Shown here in pieces: positions 15,907 to 24,840 of a stretch of 64,000 nucleotides of DNA (position 1 is the stretch's first letter; each line of letters starts with the position of its first letter). Origin of the DNA: HXMU1420-2 sp034670145 (GTDB lineage Bacteria > Pseudomonadota > Alphaproteobacteria > Rhodobacterales > Rhodobacteraceae); contig JAXMOA010000005.1 of the NCBI GenBank assembly GCA_034670145.1, positions 186,001-250,000 on the forward strand. The letters are read 5' to 3'. Both the position numbers and the translations under genes were made by a program. The notes below the pieces were generated by a model. The model was given only the letters and a program-made list of their open reading frames with translations. It was not told the origin of the DNA and did no database searches.

Positions 15907-17898
15907 TTACTGATCCAGGAAGCTGCGCAGTTTGCGCGAGCGGCTGGGATGTTTGAGCTTGCGCAGGGCCTTGGCCTCGATCTGGCGGATCCGTTCGCGG
16001 GTCACGCTGAACTGCTGGCCGACCTCTTCGAGGGTGTGGTCCGTGTTCATGCCGATGCCAAAGCGCATGCGCAAGACGCGCTCTTCGCGAGGTGTCAGCG
16101 ACGCCAGCACGCGGGTTGTCGTTTCCTTCAGGTTTTCCTGAATGGCGCTGTCCAACGGCAGGACGGCGTTCTTGTCCTCGATGAAATCGCCCAACTGGCT
16201 GTCTTCTTCGTCGCCAATCGGGGTTTCCAGGGAAATCGGCTCTTTGGCGATTTTCATCACCTTGCGCACTTTTTCCAGCGGCATTTGCAGCTTTTCCGCC
16301 AATTCCTCTGGCGTGGGTTCGCGGCCGATTTCATGCAGCATCTGGCGACCGGTGCGCACCAGCTTGTTGATCGTTTCGATCATATGCACCGGAATACGGA
16401 TGGTGCGCGCCTGATCCGCGATGGAGCGGGTGATCGCCTGGCGAATCCACCAGGTGGCATAGGTCGAGAATTTGTAGCCCCGACGATATTCGAATTTATC
16501 GACCGCCTTCATCAGGCCGATGTTCCCTTCCTGGATGAGATCCAGGAATTGCAGGCCGCGGTTGGTGTATTTCTTGGCAATCGAGATCACCAGACGCAGG
16601 TTGGCCTCGACCATTTCCTTTTTCGCCTGACGGGCCTCTTTTTCGCCTTTCTGGACCTGCTGAACGATGCGGCGGAATTCGGAGATATCCAGACCCACAT
16701 ACTGACCGACCTGCGCCATGTCTGCGCGCAGCTCTTCGACCTTGGAGGTCGAGCGTTCGATGAACATCTGCCAGCCCCGGCCCGGCTTTTCCGACATCTC
16801 GGACAGCCAGTTGGGGTCCAGTTCGCGTCCGCGATACGCCTCGACAAAGTCGCGGCGGTTGATCCGCGCCTGATCCGCCAGTTTGACCATGGCGCTGTCG
16901 ATGGCCATGACCCGGCGGTTGATGCCGTAGAGCTGGTCGATCAGCGCCTCGATCCGGTTGTTATGCAGGTGCAGCTCGTTCACCAGAATGACGATTTCCT
17001 GGCGCAGGTCCTGATAGATCTTTTCATCGCCGGCAGAGAAAGAGCCGTCTTCGTTCAGGGTTGCCGAAATCCGGCTGTCCTGCATTTCGGACAGCTGGGT
17101 GTAATCAGAGGCGATCCGCTCCAACATGCCCAGAACCTGATCCTTGAGCGCAGCCTCCATCGCGGCGAGCGACATGTTGGCCTGTTCGTCTTCGTCATCA
17201 TCGTCTTCTTTGGCGATCGGATTGCCGTCGGCGTCCAGCTCTGGTCCGGCTGCGGCCTCTGGTTTCGCCGGGGTCTGGATCACAGAGGCATCGACGACCG
17301 GTTCTGCGACCTCTCCATCCTCGCCCATCTGGCTGCCGAACGTCGTTTCCAGGTCGATGACATCGCGCAGCAGGATGTCTTCGCTGAGCAATTCGTCATG
17401 CCAGATCGTGATCGCCTGAAAGGTCAGCGGGCTTTCGCACAGCCCTGCGATCATCGTGTTGCGGCCCGCCTCGATCCGTTTGGCGATGGCGATTTCGCCC
17501 TCGCGGCTGAGCAGTTCGACCGAGCCCATTTCGCGCAGATACATCCGCACCGGATCGTCGGTGCGATCCAGTTTCTCGGTGCCCTGATTGGACAGCGCGA
17601 CCTCGCGCGGGTCGTTGGTGGCCACGATATCGGTCGAGCCTTTTTGCTCTTCCTCTTCGGCCTCTTCGTCTTCGATGATGTTGATGCCCATTTCAGACAG
17701 CATCGACATCACGTCTTCGATTTGTTCCGAGGAGACCTGATCCGGGGGCAACACCTGATTGAGCTGATCGTAAGTGATGTAGCCCTTTTCGCGTGCCTCG
17801 GCGATCATCTTCTTGACGGCCGTTTGGCTCATATCAAGCGAAATCTCGGCGTCCTGCTCGTCGGGTTTGCGATCCTCGGCGGTGTCCTTGGCGGCCAT
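15907..17898 (-). CDS. rpoD: RNA polymerase primary sigma factor RpoD
   Basis: The housekeeping sigma-70 factor, 663 residues. Region 1.1 lies at the N-terminus, region 1.2 in DDPVRMYLREMGSVELLSREGE, a non-conserved acidic insert (EDDDDEDEQ) sits near residues 225-240, region 2 includes FSTYATWWIRQAITRSI, region 3 PVHMIETINKL, and region 4 ends VTRERIRQIEAKALRKL. The frame is open to 17970, but ATG 17898 has AGGAG seven bases upstream and starts at the conserved end. dnaG lies 114 bases upstream on the same strand. Confidence 0.98.
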   Translation of the reverse strand: MAAKDTAEDRKPDEQDAEISLDMSQTAVKKMIAEAREKGYITYDQLNQVLPPDQVSSEQIEDVMSMLSEMGINIIEDEEAEEEEQKGSTDIVATNDPREVALSNQGTEKLDRTDDPVRMYLREMGSVELLSREGEIAIAKRIEAGRNTMIAGLCESPLTFQAITIWHDELLSEDILLRDVIDLETTFGSQMGEDGEVAEPVVDASVIQTPAKPEAAAGPELDADGNPIAKEDDDDEDEQANMSLAAMEAALKDQVLGMLERIASDYTQLSEMQDSRISATLNEDGSFSAGDEKIYQDLRQEIVILVNELHLHNNRIEALIDQLYGINRRVMAIDSAMVKLADQARINRRDFVEAYRGRELDPNWLSEMSEKPGRGWQMFIERSTSKVEELRADMAQVGQYVGLDISEFRRIVQQVQKGEKEARQAKKEMVEANLRLVISIAKKYTNRGLQFLDLIQEGNIGLMKAVDKFEYRRGYKFSTYATWWIRQAITRSIADQARTIRIPVHMIETINKLVRTGRQMLHEIGREPTPEELAEKLQMPLEKVRKVMKIAKEPISLETPIGDEEDSQLGDFIEDKNAVLPLDSAIQENLKETTTRVLASLTPREERVLRMRFGIGMNTDHTLEEVGQQFSVTRERIRQIEAKALRKLKHPSRSRKLRSFLDQ

Positions 17899-18012
17899 GC
17901 AGTGCTCCTGATCATGAGTAAGGTGATTCGGGGTGAGCGAATCAATAGCGCGATCGAATGATTCGGCCACCCGTGTAGGCGCAATTCGTTTTGATTGCGT
18001 TATAAAAACGTC

Positions 18013-19989
18013 TTAGTGTTGCCGTTTGGAATACGAAATCTTGTCCAGAAGGCTATCCAATGCCTCCCGCTCGTGGCGATTGATTCGCGCGCCATTTTCT
18101 CCGGTCTCATATTCGGCGGTATCCTCAAACTGGCTGCGCATGGCGCGGTTGCGGGCTTCGGCGGCCTGGCTGAGACGCCAGGTCAGGGCCTCATCGGCCA
18201 TATCCTCCAGATCTTCGACGGCCTCTGCGATCTCGGCCGTCAGGCCGCGTGCCGCATCCAGTTTGGAGAACTCCTCGGCCAGCGTCATGCGGGCCAGTTC
18301 CAGGTCGTCTGCGCGTCTCAGACAAGGGATGACTGCGACATGGCGTTGCGACAGCAGGTTTTCAAGGGCGGCGGGGCCAAGTTCGTCGGAAATCACCTGT
18401 TTCAGCGGGCGGTCCGGGTCTGTGTTGCGCAACAGCACGGCGCGCAGGGCGGCCAGGTCGGGGCGGCTGCAAGGCATGTCCTCGAGCCGGATTTCGAAGT
18501 CGGGCAGGATCTGCGGGAAGGCAATGAGGACGGCCAGGATGGTCGTTTCGCGCATGTGGATGTCGTCGGCGGCATCCGTTGCGGCGAGCGCGGAGGATTG
18601 CGTCTGTTGCGTCGGCGCGACCGGCACAAAGGCGCGCCCCCCCTTCTGACCGGGGCGAAAACCGGATTTGCCGGTGGGGGTGAACCCCTCTGAATACCCG
18701 CCTTTCGGAGCAAAAAGAGCGCGGCGTAACTGGTTGATTTCCTGTCCGTAATGTCCCCGCAGCGAGGCGTCGCGGATCACCTTGATCTTTTCGCGCAGGA
18801 CCTTGTCCAGGGCCGCCTTACGCTCGGGGCTGTCAAAGACCTTGCCCTCGGTTTCGCGCTGCCACAGCAGGCTGACCATCGGGCGGGCCTGATCCAGCAA
18901 GGCCTGCATCGCCTCGGGGCCCTGGGCGCGCAGCAGGTCGTCCGGGTCCTGATCCTTGGGCATGAGGGCAAAGCGCAGGGATTTGCCGGCCTCCAGCAGG
19001 GGCAGCGCCAGGTCGATCAGGCGCATGGCCGCGCGCAGGCCGGCGGTGTCGCCGTCCAGCGCGATGATCGGTTCATCCGACACGCGCCACATCAATTGCA
19101 GCTGCTGTTCGGTCACCGCCGTGCCGAGCGGCGCGACGCTGGATCCAAAGCCTGCCTCGCTGAGCGCGATGACATCCATGTACCCCTCGGCCACGACTAG
19201 CGGCTGGCCCTTGCCCGTCGCCTGGCGGGCGGGGCCCAGATTGTAGAGGTTGCGGCCCTTGTCGAACAGCTCTGTTTCTGGGGAGTTCAGGTATTTGGCG
19301 GCGTCATTCGGGTCCATTGCGCGCCCGCCAAAGGCGATGGCGCGGCCGCGTGGGTCGCGGATCGGAAACATGATGCGGTTGCGGAAGGTGTCATAGGGTT
19401 TGCCACCCTTCTGGCTGGGTTTGGCCAGGCCTGCGTCCAGGATCAGATCTTCGGCGATGGATTTGCCTCGCAGGTGGTCCCACAGCACCTGCCAGCCCTC
19501 GGGCGCAAAGCCGATTTCCCAGCGTTCCAGTGCCTGGGCCGAGAGGCCACGGCGATCCAGATAGGCGCGGGCCTGTTCGGCCTGTCCGGTGCGCAGCTGC
19601 ATCCGGTAGAATTGCACCGCCTGTTCCATGACCTCGGCCAGCTGGCTGCGCTTGTCGGCCTGAACCTGCGCGCGCGGATCGCGGGCGGGCATTGGCATCC
19701 CGGCCTCTGAGGCGAGGATTTCGACCGCTTCGATAAAGCTGACATTCTCGGTCTCGCGCACAAAGGAGATGGCGTCGCCCTTGGCGTGGCAGCCAAAGCA
19801 GTAGTAATAGCCTTTGCCGTCATCGACGTGGAAAGAGGCGGTTTTTTCCTGATGAAAGGGGCATGGGGACCACATATCGCCCTTGCCGGGGTTTGATTTG
19901 CGCTGATCCCACGACACTTTGCGCCCAACAACCTGCGACAGGCTGAGGCGCGTGCGTAGTTCATCCAGAAACCCCGGTGGCAGCGACAT
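18013..19989 (-). CDS. dnaG: DNA primase DnaG
   Basis: Makes RNA primers for replication. The 658-residue protein has the N-terminal CHC2 zinc finger with C43, H46, C64 and C67, the primase core RNRIMFPIRDPRGRAIAFGGR, and TOPRIM motifs VVAEGYMDVIAL and ALDGDTAGLRAA. The C-terminal helicase-binding region is less conserved, as usual. It precedes rpoD, recalling the macromolecular-synthesis operon; no rpsU is seen. Confidence 0.98.
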   Translation of the reverse strand: MSLPPGFLDELRTRLSLSQVVGRKVSWDQRKSNPGKGDMWSPCPFHQEKTASFHVDDGKGYYYCFGCHAKGDAISFVRETENVSFIEAVEILASEAGMPMPARDPRAQVQADKRSQLAEVMEQAVQFYRMQLRTGQAEQARAYLDRRGLSAQALERWEIGFAPEGWQVLWDHLRGKSIAEDLILDAGLAKPSQKGGKPYDTFRNRIMFPIRDPRGRAIAFGGRAMDPNDAAKYLNSPETELFDKGRNLYNLGPARQATGKGQPLVVAEGYMDVIALSEAGFGSSVAPLGTAVTEQQLQLMWRVSDEPIIALDGDTAGLRAAMRLIDLALPLLEAGKSLRFALMPKDQDPDDLLRAQGPEAMQALLDQARPMVSLLWQRETEGKVFDSPERKAALDKVLREKIKVIRDASLRGHYGQEINQLRRALFAPKGGYSEGFTPTGKSGFRPGQKGGRAFVPVAPTQQTQSSALAATDAADDIHMRETTILAVLIAFPQILPDFEIRLEDMPCSRPDLAALRAVLLRNTDPDRPLKQVISDELGPAALENLLSQRHVAVIPCLRRADDLELARMTLAEEFSKLDAARGLTAEIAEAVEDLEDMADEALTWRLSQAAEARNRAMRSQFEDTAEYETGENGARINRHEREALDSLLDKISYSKRQH

Positions 19990-20078
19990 AGTTCAGAATG
20001 CCTTTTACACAGGCCAGAGGCAAAGTGTTTTTGCCTCTGGTTGGCAGACCCTTGGGCCGGGTTGGTGCCTAATCCGTC

Positions 20079-20381
20079 TTAACCGCCTTGTTTCAGGCAC
20101 AGATCCTTCCAGGCCGCGCCCAGGTCGTTGTTGCGCACATCGCGCATTTTCTGCTCATAGACCCAAGGGGTCATGATCGGGATCGCGGCGTTGTAGTTTT
20201 GCGGCCAGGTTGGATTGCTCTCGGCGATATGTTTGGCGACATTGCGTTCCTTGACCTTGTCCAGTCGGGCCTTCTGGATGGCGGCAACCACGTCCGCCTG
20301 ATAGTCGCAACTGGTTTTCTTGTCGTCGGCGGCCAGGACGGGAGCAGCCAAAAGGCTCAGCGCTAGGGCAATGCGTATCAT
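20079..20381 (-). CDS. Small exported protein downstream of soxG
   Basis: A 100-residue protein with a Sec signal peptide ending VLAA (about residue 18) and a mature domain with two Cys (SCDYQADVV and KDLCLKQ) that could form a disulfide. I do not recognise the family. The start lies 32 bases after the soxG stop on the same strand, so it is likely the last gene of the sarcosine oxidase transcript, though that does not define its role. Confidence 0.7.
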   Translation of the reverse strand: MIRIALALSLLAAPVLAADDKKTSCDYQADVVAAIQKARLDKVKERNVAKHIAESNPTWPQNYNAAIPIMTPWVYEQKMRDVRNNDLGAAWKDLCLKQGG

Positions 20382-20413
20382 CAGTACACCTCTGGAATCA
20401 TCTTTGCGGTAAT

Positions 20414-20992
20414 CTACCCGCGTGCGGCGACGCCGACCATGGCCGATTTCAGGTCATGGATCAGGGTGGCGGTCATGGAGCGGAAAACCAGGATATCAAA
20501 GGCATCCTGTGGCGTGCGGGTGATGGAGGCCATCAGATGCGAAATCTGGGTGCGCATCGTTGCGCCGGGCGCAAAGGCGCTGCGGCGCAGGTCGACGGGG
20601 ACCAGCCGGGCGAGCACCTGATCGGCCTGGGGCCCCGCCAGGCGGAGCGTGGCCCAGGCATCGGATTGATCGGCTACGGCAGCCAGCGCGGTCAGGGCCG
20701 GGTCCGGGTCTGGCCCGATCAGCAGCGCCTGTTCGCGGCCAAACCAGATGATGCGGGCCGAGTGGTCTGATGCGCCCGAGTGGTCTGATGCGCCCGTTTC
20801 GGGCAGGGTTTGATTGGGGCCCGGCCAGCCCAGGGCGTGCGCGGCGCGCAGGGTGGCGTCCAGTGTGTTTTGCTGGCCCTTGTAGGCCGACAGCAGGCTG
20901 AGCCGGCCGGCCCTGATCTGTGTCAGCGAGAGGCCCCCGACCTGGAGCGGCAGCCCTGTTTCGGCCGGGGCGGTGGCGATCAGATCAATCAC
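20414..20992 (-). CDS. soxG: Sarcosine oxidase gamma subunit
   Basis: Smallest folded subunit of heterotetrameric sarcosine oxidase, about 192 residues. Start GTG 20992 (IDLIATAPAETGLPLQ) overlaps the soxA stop; the longer open frame to 21064 is unlikely. Conserved features include VDLRRSAFAPGATMRTQISHL and FDILVFRSMTATLIHDL. Residues near the middle carry a repeated ASDHSG unit caused by an exact 18-base tandem duplication. Confidence 0.92.
   Translation of the reverse strand: MIDLIATAPAETGLPLQVGGLSLTQIRAGRLSLLSAYKGQQNTLDATLRAAHALGWPGPNQTLPETGASDHSGASDHSARIIWFGREQALLIGPDPDPALTALAAVADQSDAWATLRLAGPQADQVLARLVPVDLRRSAFAPGATMRTQISHLMASITRTPQDAFDILVFRSMTATLIHDLKSAMVGVAARG
20760..20795. repeat. 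18-bp tandem duplication inside soxG
   Basis: GAGTGGTCTGATGCGCCC occurs at 20760-20777 and again at 20778-20795. It keeps the frame and doubles a GASDHS hexapeptide. It looks like a recent slippage event. Confidence 0.9.
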
Positions 20993-23954
20993 GGGCGCGC
21001 CCTCCGGTTGGGTCAAAGAACACCGGCGGGACCACGGTGCACATGGTTTCAACGTCGCGGACATGGTCGACCATCTTGATCACCTCTCCGACCCGCTCGG
21101 GCCCGTGTTGCAAAAAGCCCAGCGCGATTACATGGCCCAGCGTCGGTGAAAAGCCGTTCGATGTGACATAGCCCTGATGGTTCTGGCGCACCGGGTCGGC
21201 GTCGGCGCTATAGAGGTGCGCGCCCGCAGTCAGCATCTGCACGGCGCCGGCCGGTTTCAGCCCCACCAGCCGCGCCCGCGCCGGATCACACAGGCCCGGG
21301 CGGCTGGCCATGGTTTTGCCGATACAGTCCTTTTTGGACGAGACCATCCGCTGCGCGCCGATATCATAGGCGGTGATGCGGCCGTGGATCTCGGCATGGG
21401 TGATCAACCCTTTCTCCAGCCGCAGCACATTCAGCGCCTCCATCCCATAAGCGCCGCCGCCCATCTGTTCGGCCTGGGCCACCAGCCCGCGAAACAGGCT
21501 GTCGCCCCAGCGGGCGGGCACGGCCAGTTCGTAGGCGTGTTCGCCCGAAAAGCTGATGCGGAACAGGCGGGCCGCCACACCCGTGACCGAAACCGGCCCG
21601 CAGGCCATGAAGGGCCAGTCCTCGGGCTTCAACGGCGAGCCCAGCACCTGATCCAGCAGGTCGCGGGCGCGCGGGCCTGCGATGGCGAATTGCGCCCATT
21701 GTTCCGTGACCGAGGCAAAGCGCACATCCAGATGCGGGCAATGGCATTGATGCACAAAGTCCAGATGGCGCATGACCTCGCCCGCGGCGGCGGTGGTGGT
21801 GGTCATCAGGAAATGCTGATCCCCCAGCCGCGCGGTGGTGCCGTCATCCATCACATGTCCGTCTTCGCGCAGCATCAGCCCATACCGCGTGCGCCCCACT
21901 TTCAGCGTGCTGAAGGTATTGGTGTAGACAAAATCCAGAAAGGCCCCGGCGTCGGGCCCTTGCAGGTCAATCTTGCCCAGGGTCGAGACATCGCAGATGC
22001 CGACAGCCTGGCGCACCATGTTCACTTCGCGGTCGCAGGACTGACGCCAGGTTTTCTCTCCGGCGCGGGGGAAATAGCTGGGACGATACCACAGGCCCGC
22101 CTCGATCATGGGCGCGCCCATGTCCAGGCTGGCGGCATGGCTGGTGGTCAGGCGTTGCGGGGCAAAGCCGGCCCCCTGCCCGCCCGCGCCCATGGCCGCA
22201 ATCGAGACGGGGACATAGGGCGGGCGAAAGGTGGTTGTGCCGGTCTGGGCCACGTCGCGGCCCGTGGCATCCGCCAGGATCGCCAGCGCGGCAACGTTGG
22301 AGTTTTTGCCCTGATCCGGGGCCATGCCCTGGGTCGTATAGCGTTTCATATGTTCGACCGAGCGGAAATTCTCTTGCGCGGCCTGGGCCACGTCCTTGAC
22401 CGTCACATCGTTCTGGAAGTCGAGCCAGGCGCGCCCTTTGCCGGGCACGGCCCAGAGCCGGTCGCTGCGGTTGGGGGCGTCCTCGGGCTGGTCCGCGCCG
22501 CTCTGATCCGCGCAGACGGGTTGGGGCATGTCGGGCGTGGCAAGGTCCAGCGCGTCCAATGCGCGGCGGGCGGCGCGGATCCCGTCGTGCAGGCAGCCGG
22601 CGGTGGCATAGATGCCGGTACAGGCGCCAGCGGGGATCAGGCCCGGCACGGCGCCGGGGCTGCCCTCGGCCGGGGGGACAAAGCCCATGATGTCGTCGCG
22701 CCAGACGGGGCGGCCACCCATGTGGCAGGTCAGATGCACCGCGGGGTTCCAGCCGCCGGACATGGCCAGGCAATCGGTCTGAATACGCTCTTCTCCGCTG
22801 GGGCGGCGAATTGTGATGCTTTCCAACCGGCGGCGGCCATGGCTGGCGCAGACCTGGGCGCCCTTGAGGACGGGGAAGGCATCGGAACCGGGTGCGTCAT
22901 GGCGGCTGTCGATGACGGCGGCCACATGCACGCCTGCTGCCGCCAGTTCGCGCGCGGTGCGATGGGCGTTGTCATTGGTCGCAAACACGGTGACCGCCTG
23001 CCCCGGGCTGACGCCCCAACGGTTCAGATAGCTGCGCACGGCCCCTGCCATCATGATGCCGGGGCGGTCATTGTCGCGAAAGGCGATGGGCCGTTCGAGC
23101 GCGCCTGCCGCCAGCACGGTCTGTTTGGCCACGATGCGCCAGAAACACTCCAGCGGCAGGTCTGGTCTGCGGCGGCGGTGATGCGAGACCCGTTCGAGCG
23201 CGCCATAGGTGTTCTGATCATAGGCCCCTGTCACGGTGGTGCGGGGCATGAGGCGCACATTTGGCAGGGCCGCCAGTTCGGTCACGATCCCCTCGGCCCA
23301 GGTGACGCCCGGCTGCTGGTCGATGGTCTCTGTTTCGCTCAGCAGGCGGCCACCGAACTGGCTGTCTTCTTCGGCCAGGATGACATCTGCCCCGGCCCGG
23401 GCGGCGGTGAGCGCCGCCATCAGCCCGGTGGGACCCGAGCCGATCACCAGCAGATCGCAAAACGCATAGGCCTTTTCGTAGATATCAGGGTTCGAGTCCC
23501 CCGACAGGGCACCCAGCCCCGCCGCCCGCCGGATGGCGGGTTCGTAGATCTTTTCCCAGAACGCGCGCGGCCACATGAAGGTCTTGTAATAAAACCCTGC
23601 GCCCAGAAACGGGGCGGCCAGATCGTTGACGCTCAGCAGGTCCAGGCGCAGGCTGGGCCAGCGGTTCTGGCTGCGGGCCACCAGCCCGCCAAAAAGCTCT
23701 TGGGTGGTGGCGCGGATGTTGGGATCCTGGCGGGCACCGGTGCCGAGCGTGACCAGCGCGTTTGGCTCTTCGCTGCCGGCGGTCAGGATGCCGCGCGGGC
23801 GGTGGTATTTGAACGAGCGGCCCACCAGATGCACGTCATTGGCCAAGAGGGCCGAGGCCAGCGTGTCGCCGGCAAAACCGGTCAGCGCCTGCCCGTCAAA
23901 GGTGAAGGGGATGCGGCGGGAGCGGTCGATCAGGCCCTTGCCCTCGATCCTCAT
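20985..23954 (-). CDS. soxA: Sarcosine oxidase alpha subunit
   Basis: The 989-residue subunit of heterotetrameric sarcosine oxidase, which oxidatively demethylates sarcosine to glycine with tetrahydrofolate as one-carbon acceptor. An N-terminal 2Fe-2S-like region (IPFTFDGQALTGFAGDTLAS) precedes the dinucleotide-binding motif VIGSGPTGLMAALTAARAG near residue 170. The C-terminal third is an aminomethyltransferase (GcvT-like) folate-binding domain ending before YVTSNGFSPTLGHVIALGF. It overlaps soxD and soxG at both ends, so the set is tightly coupled. Confidence 0.97.
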   Translation of the reverse strand: MRIEGKGLIDRSRRIPFTFDGQALTGFAGDTLASALLANDVHLVGRSFKYHRPRGILTAGSEEPNALVTLGTGARQDPNIRATTQELFGGLVARSQNRWPSLRLDLLSVNDLAAPFLGAGFYYKTFMWPRAFWEKIYEPAIRRAAGLGALSGDSNPDIYEKAYAFCDLLVIGSGPTGLMAALTAARAGADVILAEEDSQFGGRLLSETETIDQQPGVTWAEGIVTELAALPNVRLMPRTTVTGAYDQNTYGALERVSHHRRRRPDLPLECFWRIVAKQTVLAAGALERPIAFRDNDRPGIMMAGAVRSYLNRWGVSPGQAVTVFATNDNAHRTARELAAAGVHVAAVIDSRHDAPGSDAFPVLKGAQVCASHGRRRLESITIRRPSGEERIQTDCLAMSGGWNPAVHLTCHMGGRPVWRDDIMGFVPPAEGSPGAVPGLIPAGACTGIYATAGCLHDGIRAARRALDALDLATPDMPQPVCADQSGADQPEDAPNRSDRLWAVPGKGRAWLDFQNDVTVKDVAQAAQENFRSVEHMKRYTTQGMAPDQGKNSNVAALAILADATGRDVAQTGTTTFRPPYVPVSIAAMGAGGQGAGFAPQRLTTSHAASLDMGAPMIEAGLWYRPSYFPRAGEKTWRQSCDREVNMVRQAVGICDVSTLGKIDLQGPDAGAFLDFVYTNTFSTLKVGRTRYGLMLREDGHVMDDGTTARLGDQHFLMTTTTAAAGEVMRHLDFVHQCHCPHLDVRFASVTEQWAQFAIAGPRARDLLDQVLGSPLKPEDWPFMACGPVSVTGVAARLFRISFSGEHAYELAVPARWGDSLFRGLVAQAEQMGGGAYGMEALNVLRLEKGLITHAEIHGRITAYDIGAQRMVSSKKDCIGKTMASRPGLCDPARARLVGLKPAGAVQMLTAGAHLYSADADPVRQNHQGYVTSNGFSPTLGHVIALGFLQHGPERVGEVIKMVDHVRDVETMCTVVPPVFFDPTGGRARD

Positions 23955-24211
23955 GCGGACACCTGCGCCAGTTCAGTGGCCAGGATGTCGTGGCTGACCG
24001 TGTTGCGGGTGACGATGATCCAGGCGCTGCAACCGTCCTGATGATACCACAGATCGCGGGTTACACCGGCGGGATTGTCGCGCAGGTGCAGATAGGCGTC
24101 CCAGGTGGCGGCGTCGGCCTCTGGCTGCGGGCGTTGGGCAGCGATGGCCGCGCCCTGATAGTAGAACTCGCGCCGGTCCCGCTCGCCGCAGATCGGACAG
24201 GTGATCCTCAT
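23951..24211 (-). CDS. soxD: Sarcosine oxidase delta subunit
   Basis: An 86-residue zinc-binding subunit. The N-terminal CPICGERDRREF and the later WYHQDGCSAW supply the zinc ligands (two Cys, His and Cys), as in known delta subunits. Its stop overlaps the soxA start (ATGA). Confidence 0.96.
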   Translation of the reverse strand: MRITCPICGERDRREFYYQGAAIAAQRPQPEADAATWDAYLHLRDNPAGVTRDLWYHQDGCSAWIIVTRNTVSHDILATELAQVSA

Positions 24212-24260
24212 GGCAGAACCCTCTGCATCAACGTTACTAATACACTCATGTGAGCCCCTC

Positions 24261-24773
24261 TCACTTCATCCCGGCGCAGGCGCTGTCGGCCACGCGGTCC
24301 AGCCGGTAGGCAACATCCTGGCCCGGCACTTCGGCCAGATCCACCGCGCCGCCGCAGCCGCCGGTGTCGCCCACCATCAGATAGCGGGTGCGAAACGTCA
24401 GACCGCCTGCGTCCTGGCGGATGATGTCCATCGAGCCGCCATCACATTCAACCGAGCAATAGGCGCCGTCCGAGTCCGCGCCGCAGAGCAGAAACTGGTC
24501 AAAGCGCTGGCCGCCCAGCCCCCATTGTTTGACGTGGCCCTGATCGGCCGTCAGCACGCGCAGCGCGGCGACCAATGCGCCGCCGTCCTGGCGATAGATC
24601 CGCAAGGCGATCTGATCGACCACCTGTTGCGGCGCGCCGGCCAGGTGGGCGTCGCTATAGTCGCGGGCGAAACATCCGGTGGCGGGCCCCTCGGCCTGCG
24701 CCGTGGGTGCCATGGTCAACCCCAGCGCCAGCGCCAGCGCGGCCCGTTTGCCCTGGTTCATCTTATGTCTCAT
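24261..24773 (-). CDS. Exported Cys-rich protein inside the sox operon
   Basis: A 170-residue protein with signal peptide ending TAQA (about residue 27) and seven or so Cys in the mature part (GCFARDY, LLCGAD, YCSVECDGG, GGCGGA, ADSACAG), suggesting disulfides in the periplasm. I do not recognise the family. ATG 24773 is preceded by GAGGGGG; ATG 24761 is a second choice. It sits between soxB and soxD on the same strand, an odd place for an exported protein in a cytoplasmic-enzyme operon. Confidence 0.75.
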   Translation of the reverse strand: MRHKMNQGKRAALALALGLTMAPTAQAEGPATGCFARDYSDAHLAGAPQQVVDQIALRIYRQDGGALVAALRVLTADQGHVKQWGLGGQRFDQFLLCGADSDGAYCSVECDGGSMDIIRQDAGGLTFRTRYLMVGDTGGCGGAVDLAEVPGQDVAYRLDRVADSACAGMK

Positions 24774-24840
24774 CCATGCCCCCTCTGGCGCCCGCCGCCG
24801 GTTGTGATGATCTTGTACCAATGGCCAGGCTCCCTCTGTG

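Noticed and set aside
15949..17961. A 670-codon open frame opposite rpoD
   Set aside because: Shadow of the rpoD coding strand; no start context, no family resemblance.
21177..24041. A 954-codon open frame on the plus strand opposite the sox genes
   Set aside because: It is antisense to soxA, which matches its family over the full length. High GC leaves long open frames on the opposite strand, and the translation is Gly/Ala/His-rich with no domain.
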